From contig BCHH01000005.1 of assembly GCA_001599595.1 (NCBI GenBank), forward strand, positions 2,248,678-2,312,677: DNA of 64,000 nucleotides. The letters run 5' to 3'. Below the pieces are notes generated by a model, which had not been told where the DNA came from, searched no databases, and saw nothing but the letters and a program-made list of their open reading frames with translations. Made by a program: the position numbers and the translations under genes. Shown here in pieces: positions 45,285 through 56,058 of this stretch; the stretch's first letter is position 1, and every line of letters starts with the position of its first letter. The DNA comes from Beverwykella pulmonaria (Eukaryota; Ascomycota; Dothideomycetes; Pleosporales; Melanommataceae).

Positions 45285-46338
45285 ATGGAAATGGCAGAGC
45301 AGAGTCCGTTTAAGATCCCAAGGGAGGACGAAGAGGTGCTGTGCAGCGATGAGGGATTCCAGCTTCTGAGGAGGTGTCTAGCTGGCGATGCTAGGTACAT
45401 TCCCCAACCCCACCCTCTACCACCACTCCTACTAACATCCCTCCCCCAGTTTCTGCCCTACGCACTCGACCTCTACTCCCGCCGCCCAAGCAACATGGCT
45501 CCTACACCGGGACCTCGTACATGCGCTCATCATGCCGGTAGTCGAACTCTTCAATCGAGCCTCCACTCTCGCTGAAGCAGCGCTCTGCACGCGGAACACG
45601 GAAGATTTAGAGTTGGCGTTTGGGGGGGAGGCAAGGGGCGCGTTTATTTGTCTGCAGTGTTTTGTCGAGGAGGAGGGGGACTGGTGTCAGACTAAGGGGT
45701 GTCCTGGTATGTATCAATCTTCGACACAGAGCGATGGAAGAGAAGCTAATAAACATCCAGCATGTGTAACCACTACAACCCTGAGCACAGAATCCCATAT
45801 CCGCCTCACAATCGCAGCATCCCTACTCTCCACCTCCTCCATCTCCTCCCCCGTCGCGTCGCCCGCGAGCGAAACTTCGACCAAGACCTCACGCGTGCTG
45901 CCTCCGTTCCCGCATGTCCTCTCCGCGATCCGCGATGCACTAGCCTCGGACCCGTTTTGGGGGCCCGACCACTGGTCGCACATCTTTGCGCGCGCCTCGC
46001 AACTCTCTGCTGGCATACAAGCACTCATAGCCGAGTGCATAGACCTTGAATCGCTCGTTTTATCCCCGCGACCTACTCCGCAACTCCTCCCACGTCGCAA
46101 TCACACACTCCCAGCACTGCTCACGCAAAATCTTTGTGGAGTGGAGGGAGAAGGGAAGGGAGTTAGGATGAAGGTTGGCAAGATGGCGAAACGACAGTTA
46201 AGGTTGCAGGAGGAACAGGCGGAGTTAGTAAGGAGGTGGGGGATGCAATGTTGGGTGAGGGCCGCAGTGCCGAGTCGAATTAGGGACGAGGTGTTGGGGA
46301 GGGGGGAGAAGAGAGGAAGGAGTTTGACTTCTCCTTGA
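45285..46338 (+). CDS. Hypothetical protein with CxxC pairs (314 aa)
   Basis: Exons 45285-45394, 45450-45706 and 45761-46338 are joined by two GT-AG introns of 55 and 54 nt in compatible phases (junctions CLAGDA|SFCPTHS and QTKGCP|ACVTTT). The family is not recognised. Residues about 95-122 carry paired cysteines (FICLQCFVEEEG, WCQTKGCPAC) that could bind one zinc. A Ser/Thr-rich stretch follows, then a helical part (VLSAIRDALASDPFWGPDHW, SQLSAGIQALIAECIDLESL) and a basic, Gln/Glu-rich C-terminal helix (RQLRLQEEQAELVRRWGMQC). No signal peptide is seen. A start at 45291 is equally possible. Splicing consistency and codon pattern support a real gene. Confidence 0.7.
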
Positions 46339-47054
46339 GCTCAATCCATCCGGAAATCTGTGGGCAGAGGCGTTGGTCCTGGGGGGAGAAGAAATTGATG
46401 CGGGCAGCCGTTATGGGATGATTGGCTGGGCGTTACACTTTTGGTACACGGTATGAATGGGTGGGCGGTTGGGCCTTGGGGCCGGTTGCATAAGATACCA
46501 CTACACTACAGCGTCACTTTTCTGTTGGGCCAGATGAAGTCGAGATTTATTCCTCTGGCGCGGGTTCCCTTTTCTCGCTGTTGCTCTTTTTCTTTGCTTC
46601 TCTTTCTGCACACTTTCCGTCTTGCTCTTCAGAGCTAGATAAACGTCTGCGTTCCATTTGTACAAACACCACAACGCTAGCATACTAGAAATTACGTGCA
46701 TATTTCTTTGCTGCGAGTTATTATCTCTCCGAAGTTGTGTTTATACCGATGTGACTAGATATGCCTTATTTACCGCAGTTTTTGATGGTTCATGTCAAGG
46801 GGAAGTACCGGTCAGGCAAACGCCCGACTGTAAAACGGCAAGTACATCACCCCTCTCCTTTCGCTACCACTCTTCCCTCCCAACTCGCCTCTCTCCTCAA
46901 CTCCTTTCTCTCTTATCCAGAACCTAATACCTACCCTAAGAAAATGCAAATGAACAATGGGAAAAGCGCATGTAATTTATTAGTAGAATTGCTGCAACTC
47001 TGTGCCATCGAACACAAGCTCACTGTGTTCAACGTATGCTTCCAACTCCCCAAA
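46339..47054. other. Intergenic, no gene seen
   Basis: About 700 bp after the CxxC protein gene. Frames here are short and inconsistent. Confidence 0.4.
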
Positions 47055-47392
47055 TCAGTCCCACAGGTACGCCATCATCAAGCTCCTTTCTCTCACATTA
47101 TGCTCTCTAACAGTGCTAAAAAGCAGGTTGAACTTCCCAGCTAGAGATTCCATGTGCGTAGTTAGGACAAGCATTCTAACATCCTCCGACGCCGATATCG
47201 TGTATATCTCGCTCGCCGCATCCAGGCGCGCGGTCCCATATGGTTTGGTATACACCTCCAAGTCCTCGCTGACGCTGGAAACATTCGTGTAACTCCCGTG
47301 ATGCACCGCTGCCTCCACATTTCCCGACTCGGGGCTGATCTGTGCCCGATGCGTGTACGACACGGCCGTGCCTGCAGCGGGGCTAGGGAGTG
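47055..47392 (-). other. Isolated exon-like ORF, possible gene fragment
   Basis: A minus-strand frame of about 110 codons has strongly G/C-ended codons between about 47390 and 47110 (for example SPAAGTAVSYTHRAQISPES, EDLEVYTKPYGTARLDAASE, IYTISASEDVRMLVLTTHM) although the surrounding DNA is AT-rich. No start in context, no signal peptide and no recognised domain. It may be an exon of a short secreted protein or a relic. Confidence 0.3.
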
Positions 47393-49138
47393 GATATCAC
47401 CCTCTGTTGTTGTAATCGTTTATTATATGAGCCTATGTTTCCAGAGGTGTCCATCCGTACACAATTGTTAACACAAAATTCAATTGCTTGTAGCACAGTT
47501 TAATGTACAGTAGAATTTGAATGAGCTTGGAAAGTGCAAGCAGAATTAATCTCAGAGATATGCCACTACCATGGGGGCACAGTCAAGGCTGAAAGGTAAT
47601 ATTTCGCAGGATGCACAACGCCGCGTGCACCACACATTGTGCTGTAGTAGAAGAGAAAGGCTTTGTAACCTTTTGCTTTGTGTTTATTTCCCTTCTCTTT
47701 GCGCTTCAAGGGATTGTTGACAAGGCCGGGAAGAAATATTCCTCTAATATGACGTAGGATCGTCGACTTTTCTATGAACAAGGTGGTCATATGCTAAGTG
47801 GCATTCTATTGTAAGCACTTACAGACTTGAAATGTAGCGCTTAAACAGGTTATTTGGATAGTGATAGATAGCTGTTAGATATTAGTGTGCGGTAACTGAT
47901 GTGTCTCTGTGATGCCGACATTGGAGAGCAAGGTATGGAGCTCTATTTAGAAACATCTTTTGACGAAACTGTTCTAGAATCCTTTGGCGGAGCCTTGAAA
48001 TTAGAGCAAGTTCTAATAGTCGATTTGAAGCTAACTTTTGAACTGAAGAATATGTCCGCCCTCGGAATTAAGGGAAGGAAGCTAGGCTGGGGACTCCTAG
48101 CACATCGCCATGAGTCCGAGCCACTTGAATTTCAACGTTAGACTGGCTGCGTAATGCCAACTTTTAGACAAACTATTTTGGAAATTAGTAGCCTCCTGAG
48201 CAGGGACGAAAATTCTTGTCTTATGTCATTTCACTTCTCCACTATCTGCCCCGCAAATCGATCCTTTATTATGACAAGTGTACCTGGCTACACCATTGTT
48301 GGAATCAAACCGTTCTTCACTAAGACATATTATCTTGCCAGTTCATCCGAGGCCCAAGGGTAGGATTGTCAGGAAGAGGCATTGGGAAACGCTGTGGTTA
48401 CAGACGCCTAGATATATGCTCTAATGCTATCAGCACTGATGTTCACGCATTGATATCCTTCAGTAAAGATGAGGATTGGGTTCCTAAGAAACTCAAACCA
48501 TCGAGGCTTGTACCTTGAGCCATGATCAAATTTTGTGTTAAATCACCAACCGCAGGGAGGAATAGCGGCGTACGTGACGCAGCGTAGAATGGTTTTACAG
48601 CTCAATATATTTGTATGATGTTTGGGAAATACAAAAGATAGTGCCTGTTTGAAGAGATATGACGTCTACATCGACGAAAACACTACCATGTTTTTTGATC
48701 CCCACCAATCATACTAAGTGGAGGGCTGCAGACACTTCTCTCTATCTTCTTCATGTCTCAGATTAAGTGAATTTAAGCGTAAGGACAAGCTATGAAAGGT
48801 GGACGAAGATCTGGGTCTGGCCTGGAGAAAGGGAAAGAAGACAAACATTGTAGCTGTTAACTATCCAAGCTATGCTTCTGGTTCTTGGAGAGCAAAACAA
48901 GAGGACGGTGTGAGACAAGACAATTCATGTGCAATGTGCCGTATATTCAGATGCAAGTGACCCGATCTGAGGTTTAACAAGTTTTCAAAGTAATGGAAAG
49001 TATTGTTTGCCGCACGCAATAATGATAGAGTTGGACGAGATTGTTTGCAGCGTTTGTACCCCTAGCCTAACAATTGCTTTGGAGCCGTGGAGCGAGGGAT
49101 CACTCTGATCAACTTTAGATCTGGAAGCTGCATCCTAT
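47393..49138. other. AT-rich intergenic stretch, no gene seen
   Basis: About 1.7 kb with stops in all frames. Frames at 47899-48141 and 48154-48363 are short and unsupported. The composition resembles mutated repeat DNA but no parent element is recognisable. The end near 49138 is the 3' flank of the F-box gene. Confidence 0.4.
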
Positions 49139-50431
49139 TTATCGTATCCCCATCATAGTAAACGGATAAGCAATCGGCGCAACATGCCACGCCGGTCCTG
49201 AATTGTTCAACTCAACCAGCCCCGCCAGATGCATCAAGGCCTCTTGTAGACTCTGATCCTTGCTTTTGATCTTGAGAGTACCACGATTCGACCTCACCAC
49301 ATAGTCTGTCCACATCTCTAAAAAACCAATTCTACTTCCCGTTCTGGAGAACAGGTTCTTCAGTTCAAGCGTATCCAAGTGATCCAATTCGGAAGCCATG
49401 CGTTGAAATAGCTCAGGCCATTCAGCATTGTCACCCCGTAGAACAACGTAGGCAAGAGATAGATTACGTAGTGACTTCTTTGTGGGCTCGAGGAACGCGA
49501 TGAAGTCGTCAATGGCGTAGATACGGAAGAGGCTTAGCTTGCAGCTCTCCAGGCGTGGATACCTGCAGTGGGTCGCCATTTCGGCGAAAATGTCTTCTTC
49601 GAAACTGCTGTAGCAAGACAATTCCAAAGTGCGAATGTTCTTACACTTTGAAAGAAAACGGACCACGAAAGGCGTCTTTCCGACCAATGGCTCGAAGCCT
49701 TCTTCCGGATGTCGCCAATCGCGCAGGTCGAGATGCAAAGTCTGCAAGTTCTCGAATGCAGCGTCGAATTTGGAGAGAAGGGGGGATAGTGACTCGAGAC
49801 GGCCAATGCTGACTGCTCCATAATTGTTCTCCTCGTGCGAGAAAATATTCTGGACAGTGATTCCAGAAGCGGCAATGGCATTCATGGTCGATACAAACGG
49901 GCGGCTCATCTCATTCTGGCTTGTCTCGCAATACCGGCGGCAAAATTTGCTGTACGGCCTGTCCATCCCATCATACGAGAAGGTTATGGACTGGAGTACT
50001 CGTATCTTCTCGAACATCTTGATGAGTGTCTTTTGATCAAAGCGTGTCTCGCTCCACCGTCGAGCTAAGATATCGGCTTCTCGCTCCGTGATCTCGTACT
50101 CCAGTTCAGCCTCCAGTTCAGCGAAGGGTTCTGTAGAGTAAGGTATTTCTGACTTGATTTTCCAAAGCTGTATGGCGTGTTGAGGTGTCGCATCGATGAT
50201 GAGGTGTTGAAGAGCATTGCCAAGGAATGGATGCAAAGCAACAGCAGATGCTATTTGAAAACTCTTAACTGTCCATGTGATAGACCGCCTGCGAAAGAAG
50301 CGCTCCTTGAAGTGATGTGCTGACTGTTGCTCGAGCGACTTACAGGCAAGGCGGAAGGTGCGGAAAGCTATTAGATCGAGGTCGTGTGCAATGTTCTCAA
50401 CCAGCTCGGTGGGCAGAGTCGTCAGGGCCAT
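49139..50431 (-). CDS. F-box protein (430 aa)
   Basis: A single exon. The start MALTTLPTELVENIA at 50431 is preferred over the in-frame upstream ATG at 50539 because the F-box begins directly after it, as in most fungal F-box proteins. F-box: residues about 2-50 (LTTLPTELVENIAHDLD, FRTFRLACKSLEQQSAHHF). The rest is helical and Leu-rich with irregular LRR-like elements (FENLQTLHLDLRDWRHPEE, KNIRTLELSCYSSFEEDI, PRLESCKLSLFRIYAID, LRNLSLAYVVLRGDNAEWP, LDTLELKNLFS). It probably acts as a substrate adaptor of an SCF ubiquitin ligase. The substrate is unknown. Lineage-expanded F-box proteins of this type are common in Pezizomycotina. Confidence 0.85.
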   Translation of the reverse strand: MALTTLPTELVENIAHDLDLIAFRTFRLACKSLEQQSAHHFKERFFRRRSITWTVKSFQIASAVALHPFLGNALQHLIIDATPQHAIQLWKIKSEIPYSTEPFAELEAELEYEITEREADILARRWSETRFDQKTLIKMFEKIRVLQSITFSYDGMDRPYSKFCRRYCETSQNEMSRPFVSTMNAIAASGITVQNIFSHEENNYGAVSIGRLESLSPLLSKFDAAFENLQTLHLDLRDWRHPEEGFEPLVGKTPFVVRFLSKCKNIRTLELSCYSSFEEDIFAEMATHCRYPRLESCKLSLFRIYAIDDFIAFLEPTKKSLRNLSLAYVVLRGDNAEWPELFQRMASELDHLDTLELKNLFSRTGSRIGFLEMWTDYVVRSNRGTLKIKSKDQSLQEALMHLAGLVELNNSGPAWHVAPIAYPFTMMGIR

Positions 50432-50773
50432 CACGGAACGAACTAAGGACGGCTTGTTTGAAAACTGGCACTGATGGTAGATGTTTGACGTTGTGAAGTG
50501 GGGTGCTGAGAGCTCGAAGTGGAGAATCCCCAAGATCACGCGCTAAGCTGAATTGAGAATGATTATATAAGGCTTTGTGGCGACCAATGATGACAAATTG
50601 GAACGGGGGCAAAAGGGCAATGAACGCGGAACGAACAGTCATAGCGATGTCTTCAGTCGTCTATTGTGCATCCCAAATATTGCATTTCCGTCTGCCCTAG
50701 CAATATCCATCTTCCAGGTCCACCGTACGCTCTTGAAGCTACCCAAAAAGCTGCGCCTCAGTGAAAACCAACT
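50432..50773. other. Short intergenic region
   Basis: 342 bp between two minus-strand genes: promoter of the F-box gene and 3' UTR of the WKF gene. Confidence 0.4.
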
Positions 50774-52675
50774 CTAGTCGCTGTCGCTGTCGCTACCGTT
50801 GCTGTTGCGACTTTTGTTTCCGTCCTTGTGCTCGCTCTCACTAGTTCCACTAGTTCCGCTTTCGTTGCTGGAGTTTGAGTCATCTGATTCACCTTCGCTC
50901 GAACTAGAGCTTGATCCTGATTTTGATTCGTTATCAGATTCCTCAGACTCCGAGTCTGAAGAGCTCGAAATGTCGCTATCGCTACTGCTGCTGTCACTCG
51001 AGACATCGGTCCGTGATTTGCGTTTCCGAACAGGTTTTGTGACAATGGGAGGCGCCAGTTTGTTGGAGAGCGCCTTGGTTTGTGGGGCATGTGTCGGCTG
51101 GATTGGAGCGGCAAGATTGAGCGCACTGCGCAGAGCTTCTGCGCGCCGCCGCTTGAGACGTCGTATAAAGCCATCTGAGTATGGATGGTTACTGAGATTT
51201 TTAATGTCGCTGTCGAGCTTCCTTTGCTTCTTCTCTTGGAACAATCGCTCCTCGAGCGCTTCTTGTTTGGCGGCCTCGCGGGCCTGAGCATCGCCCAAGG
51301 AACTCATTTGCTTCTTCTCTTCTTCGTCGAGCGCCATCAATGTGGCGTTGCACTTTTCTGTTAGTCTGGCAACGACGCTGGCACCCTTGAGACCTTTGGT
51401 GTACTCGAGCAGTGCCTCCAAAAACTCGTCGGGAATGCGGAATATATTGAGTGCGTTATCGAGAACATCGTTTTGTTTCGCCTTGTTGAATTTCCAGCTG
51501 TTACGGTCGTTGTGATACTGTGAGAGATAGGAGAGATACACTGATGGATTTTTCCTCTTGCCCTTGGGCGCAGGTTTCGCAGGTGTTTCGGCCTCAGTCT
51601 TAGTCGATGTGTCTGGCGTCTCTTGTACTGTCTGCTTCTCAGGCTTTTCAGCAGCGGCAGAGGGTATCAACTCTGGGCGCTTTGAAGGTACCGCTTCCTC
51701 CTTCGACTCGAGGGAACTGGCTTTCTTTTGCTTCTTCTTGTTCTTCTTCTCGGACTTTCGGGCTTCCTTCTCTTCCTTTTCAGTTGGATTTTGCAAAATT
51801 GGCATTCCATTCGCAGGGTGCACTTTGGGAGGCGGAGCAAACTGGGCGAGGTCGGCTGCGGAGAAGTCTGTGTCGGCACTCTTTTGATCCAACATCCACT
51901 TCTTGAACAAGTTCGAGGCGCTGTTGCCATCGGCAGTTTTGGTGTCGGGTGTGAAAGTGACTGACTTTCGCCGATCCGTCCGCGGTGGAGTGCAGTCGAT
52001 AGTGCCGTTAGCAATGCCCTTGCTGTTGTCTCTGGAAGAATGTTTGGGTCTTTTTGTGGTCGTAGTTGACCCTGTGACCAGGACATCTGTTTCGGTAGAA
52101 GGAAGTAAAATTGCCCCGTCATCAGCATATTCGGTGTCTCTAGGTGAAGGTGAGGGCAGCCGAGTTCGCACGTGGCTCGCTTTTTCACTGGGCGCCGTGG
52201 ACTGGACCTTGTCGTAGTGCTGTTTCACAGTGGTCTTCTCCTGTCTGGCTCCTCGAGGCTTCTTCTTGCGGTAATTCGAGTCCCCCTTGGGCTTTTCTGA
52301 TGTTGAGGGTGCTGGAGGGACCTCATCTGGCTTTTCCATCACCTCTTGGGAAGAGGTCGCAAGTGAGTCTTCGGCTGTTCCGTTCGGGACCTCCCGGTCC
52401 TCATTCTTCTTGCTCTTCTTGAAGGCATGTTCATGGTCTTCAGCTGGAACGTCAAGAGGTTTTCGCTTGCCAAGCCTGGGGGGTTTGCCATTCTCGGTCG
52501 GTCGAGCAATATGGTGAATGTCGTCCTTGCCTCCTCGCCGTTCAGACTTTGCTTCGATGCCCTGGAGCCCAGCAATATCAGGCACGGGGTCTCCGGATTG
52601 GTCGTCAGCCGGAAAGTGCGTGAGCTTTAGGCCGAGTCTCTTCCAGGCGGGCATGAAGCTGCCAGCGTAGGCCAT
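50774..52675 (-). CDS. WKF-domain protein, probable nucleolar factor (633 aa)
   Basis: A single exon. The WKF domain (named for its Trp-Lys-Phe motif, C7orf50 family) is visible at about residues 372-441: VYLSYLSQYHNDRNSWKFNK, QNDVLDNALNIFRIP and YTKGLKGASVVARLTEK. The N-terminal half is a long charged, Lys/Glu/Ser-rich disordered region with several basic clusters (KKSKKNED, KKNKKKQKKASS) that would serve as nuclear or nucleolar localisation signals. C-terminal to the WKF domain is a charged helical stretch (FQEKKQRKLDSDIKNLS, IRRLKRRRAEALRSAL), then a basic patch (RKRKSRTD) and an acidic Ser/Asp/Glu tail of about 80 residues ending in SDSDSD, typical of casein-kinase-2 targets in the nucleolus. 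Family members are linked to ribosome biogenesis, but the exact role is not established. Confidence 0.85.
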   Translation of the reverse strand: MAYAGSFMPAWKRLGLKLTHFPADDQSGDPVPDIAGLQGIEAKSERRGGKDDIHHIARPTENGKPPRLGKRKPLDVPAEDHEHAFKKSKKNEDREVPNGTAEDSLATSSQEVMEKPDEVPPAPSTSEKPKGDSNYRKKKPRGARQEKTTVKQHYDKVQSTAPSEKASHVRTRLPSPSPRDTEYADDGAILLPSTETDVLVTGSTTTTKRPKHSSRDNSKGIANGTIDCTPPRTDRRKSVTFTPDTKTADGNSASNLFKKWMLDQKSADTDFSAADLAQFAPPPKVHPANGMPILQNPTEKEEKEARKSEKKNKKKQKKASSLESKEEAVPSKRPELIPSAAAEKPEKQTVQETPDTSTKTEAETPAKPAPKGKRKNPSVYLSYLSQYHNDRNSWKFNKAKQNDVLDNALNIFRIPDEFLEALLEYTKGLKGASVVARLTEKCNATLMALDEEEKKQMSSLGDAQAREAAKQEALEERLFQEKKQRKLDSDIKNLSNHPYSDGFIRRLKRRRAEALRSALNLAAPIQPTHAPQTKALSNKLAPPIVTKPVRKRKSRTDVSSDSSSSDSDISSSSDSESEESDNESKSGSSSSSSEGESDDSNSSNESGTSGTSESEHKDGNKSRNSNGSDSDSD

Positions 52676-53027
52676 GTCGAAGAGGGCAATGGATGTTGCT
52701 CTACTCTATGCCGCGGCGTTCCTTTCATCGCTCAAGCCCGAATCAGCTTGTCGTGCGCCGTTTGTCAGTACGGAAATGTCGAATGGGAGGCAGCAGCGAA
52801 GAAATTTTGGGAGTAGCGGCTGACGAGGTGGTCCGAGCGCTGGCGATTTTCGGGAGCGGCGACCGACCGACTGCCAGCTTCCCTAGGCTGAAGGAACGCG
52901 TAGACGACCAACGACACCCTCAATCGCCGCCCATCAACAAACAACGCCGCTCGAAGCTTACAACTAATTTCCTGGAGCTGCCGAAGAAGCTGAGCACTCC
53001 ATCTACACATATACACCCGTCGCCATC
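52676..53027. promoter_or_regulatory. Divergent promoter, WKF protein / proteasome alpha1
   Basis: Only 352 bp separate the start codons of the minus-strand WKF gene and the plus-strand SCL1 gene, so the two must share this region for transcription control. I see no unambiguous TATA box or proteasome-type control element. Confidence 0.55.
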
Positions 53028-54121
53028 ATGTCTGGTGCGTCCAAACCTCCCCCAGAGCTCTTTTGCGGACACCCCCAACTGACAGCTCCTGCCACCATGT
53101 AGGAAGCGCTGGCTATGACAGACACATTACTATCTTCTCCGACCAGGGCCGGCTATATCAAGTCGGTACGCGACCTCCTCCCTCCTCCCTCCCTCCCTCC
53201 TTCCTCCTCTCCTCCTGTCTCGCCCTCACTCAACCATGCGGCGGTGGGCGGTCATATAAACACGCCTGGCGCACGAAAATGCTGACAGGCGGTCCCCGTA
53301 GAATATGCATTCAAGGCAATCACCGCTGCGAACATCACATCAGTAGGCGTGCGGGGTAAGGACTGTGCCGTGGTCATCTCGCAGAAGAAGGTGCCCGTAT
53401 GTTTTGGCCCAGCTCCCGTTGTTTTAGTCTGGAGCATTGCATTAATATTAAACCCTATGTTTAGGACAAGCTAATCGACCCCTCATCTGTCTCCTACATC
53501 TACAGGCTTTCTCCGTCCGTTGGTTGTGTGATGACAGGGTCCATTGCCGATGCCCGCGCCTCGGTGAACCGAGCGCGAGGCGAAGCAGCAGAATTTCGCT
53601 ATAAATTTGGATACGAGATGCCCTGCGATGTCCTGGCAAAGAGAATTGCCAACATCAGCCAAGTCTACACCCAACGGGTAAGCAAGGATTGGCGGGGAAG
53701 CTGAGTGTTGGGGGTTCACTAACGTTTCGTCCAGGCCTACATGCGTCCGCTCGGTGTCGCTACCACACTCATCTCCCTGGATTCTGAATTTGGACCCCAA
53801 TTGTACAAATGTGATCCCGCCGGATACTACGTGGGCTACAAGGCCACTGCATCGGGGCCCAAGACGCAAGAGGCGCTGAATTTCCTGGAGAAGAAGCTGA
53901 AGAACAAGGAGTGTGCAGAGGGTAGCTGGGAGGATGTAGTCGAGCTGGGCATCTCCACTTTAAGCACCGTCTTGTCTGTCGACTTCAAGAAGGGCGAGCT
54001 CGAGGTGGGCATCGTGGGGGGTCCTAGGGCCGACGGCGAAGAGGGCACAGACCCCCTGTTCCGCGCGCTCACTGAGGAGGAGATTGATGAGCGTCTGCAG
54101 TCAATTGCAGACAAGGACTGA
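53028..54121 (+). CDS. SCL1: 20S proteasome subunit alpha1 (PSMA6/Scl1)
   Basis: A subunit of the outer alpha ring of the 20S proteasome. Five exons give 254 aa: 53028-53034 (only 7 coding nt), 53103-53165, 53302-53396, 53465-53677 and 53735-54121. The product begins [20 protein letters not shown], followed by [20 protein letters not shown], the alpha-subunit signature region. It continues [77 protein letters not shown] and [17 protein letters not shown], all diagnostic of alpha1 and not of the other alpha subunits. The C terminus has the usual acidic helix ([19 protein letters not shown]). All introns are GT-AG and in phase. It pairs head-to-head with the WKF gene. Confidence 0.97.
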
Positions 54122-55180
54122 GGAGAGGGGTGCCACGGGGCCGGGAATATGGCCGGGTGTTGGAGCTGGGGCAAAAGGAGTGGCTGTCGCAAGTCTAGCC
54201 GTGTGACGATGGCTTCCCGTACGACAGGGCTGCTCCCACAGATCGGCTGTAGCAGAGCTGGGTGGTGCAAGCGTGCATAAGCGCATTGAGATCTGGCATC
54301 GGAGAAGGGAGGGAAGGAAGGTTGGTGGTTCAGCCGCATCTCTACATGGTTTGTAGGTACTATTAGCCCTCACAATGACAGCCATTCCCTCACAGTCCAG
54401 CTGCACAGCGCTGCACCGCGTTGCACCGCGCCCAGGAACGGCGACTCGACGTCATGTCACTGGCCAGCACAGCCTTACTGTGGCTGACGTCGGGAGGAGT
54501 TGCGGTGCGCTCTGGGGCGCTGTGGAGATATTCTGGTCTGCCACCGGGCGCGCTCATCCTCAGCAGACACACGCGAAAGCCGCACCGCTCATTTTGCGAT
54601 TTGCGCCAATCACACGCCGCAATGCAGCCCATCTCACAGCCGAGCTCCTAGCCTTACCGGATGGGGCTGACCCGCTAGCCTGTATTCGGCGATGTGGCGC
54701 TTGTCCTGAAGCTGAACACCCATTGGCAGGTCCAGCGCGAGCACCAGGAACGGCGACTCCAGCTGGCATGGTACTGTCGAGCAAAATAGCTGCTCTGCAT
54801 CTAGGACGGCGATGCGGTTTGTTTCCCACCACGACTCTCTCCAATGCTACTCTTACTCGTTATCGTGCCCCTTACCGCTCCTGGCCATGCTGAATGGATG
54901 CAGCGGTGCCAGCTCCCAGCTGGAGAGCGCTGCTCACGGCCCAAATGTGGGACTCGGCAAGCACTGGCGGCGGGAGCAGCCCTGACTATCGAGCCTCTAC
55001 TATGTCTCCCAGAGCATCTTCATGAACACCCGTTGAACGTCCTCACTGTTATATAACGGTCGCTACGCCGCCATCAAACACCTCCTCATCAAACAAGCCT
55101 CATTGCACATTCTTCTTCGACGATCCTTTCTACTTTCTACTACCAGCTTCTTCAGCATCTTCCCTACACTCTCTACCACC
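54122..55180. other. Intergenic, GC-rich, no gene seen
   Basis: About 1.06 kb with GC-driven overlapping frames that lack motifs. It contains a short dispersed direct repeat, CCAGGAACGGCGACTC, at about 54432 and 54749. The last 150 bp are C/T-rich (for example CACTCTCTACCACCATG) and look like the promoter/5' UTR of the next gene. Confidence 0.4.
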
Positions 55181-56058
55181 ATGTCTGACGGTCGTAAGGC
55201 TACCCCTACTCCCACCACTTTTCCTTTCCATCTCATCCCTTTCTCATTTCTACATCACCATATAATCAGGGTTGAGAAACAACAATGCTAACCTGCTCCT
55301 CCTTCCAGTCAACGACGCTCGCGCCATCCGCATTGCGGAGATCATGACCGACTTCCGCAACCTCCAGTACTACCTCAGTCAACTGCGCGCTACGCCCACA
55401 GCAGAGGAGTACTATCTCGAGGGCTACTCCCTCCTTCGCCAATGCAGCACCGAGGCGCAAACCATTCTGGAGACTCCCTTTGCTGCCAGCACCTCGGGAC
55501 CTAATGGCAATCCCGAGCAAGAAAAGCAGCAACTCAAGTCGTAAGGCGCCCTCTACATCCTAACTCTCAAATTCCCAATGGGAACGTTGCACTTCTCCGT
55601 GGTTTGCTTTAGACACGACATTGGAGTGGTGGCAATAGTCGAAGCGAGCAAGGCTGACGTTAGAGACAACAGAATCATTGTGGATGCAGCAGTGCGGCGC
55701 TTCCAGTGCCAACGTTCGTTCCTGAGAGCACATGCCGGACTACGTTGGATGAATTCTAGAAACTCGATTCTGCGCGGCCAGAAGCCGAATGCAAGTCATC
55801 TCGGCCCACTGCAGGCAGCGGATACCACGTTGAGAATGGTACGTCACACCGCGCTAGACACTTCAGTCGGGATTCTCATACTGAAACCAAATGCACACAC
55901 CGGGGATTTTGGCTGACTGGCTTGGATTACAGGAACTCCTCTCCATTACAGACGTCTACGTCGAATCTACAATCCGCACACAGGATGCCTCGCAGGGCAA
56001 GTGGCTCGCCGAGGACCCATCGCTGGCTCAGATCCAGCAAATCTTGATGACTCGATAG
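55181..56058 (+). CDS. Small conserved-looking hypothetical protein, exon model uncertain
   Basis: Exon 1 (55181-55193, MSDG), exon 2 (55309-55540: LNDARAIRIAEIMTDFRNLQ, YYLSQLRATPTAEEYYLEGY, LLRQCSTEAQTILETPF) and the last exon (55933-56058: ELLSITDVYVESTIRTQDAS, LAEDPSLAQIQQILMTR, stop) read as one helical protein with good composition. Exon 2 ends in phase 2 while the last exon needs phase 0, so either an intervening exon exists or a donor is misjudged. The frame 55613-55838 (HDIGVVAIVEASKADVRDN to AADTTLRM) would bridge the two exactly in phase with GT-AG borders and is provisionally included, although its composition is less convincing. I do not recognise the family. No signal peptide or membrane segment. 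Confidence 0.6.

Noticed and set aside
54375..54893. Plus-strand frame of 172 codons
   Set aside because: GC-rich spacer with equally long frames on other strands. No motif and no start context.
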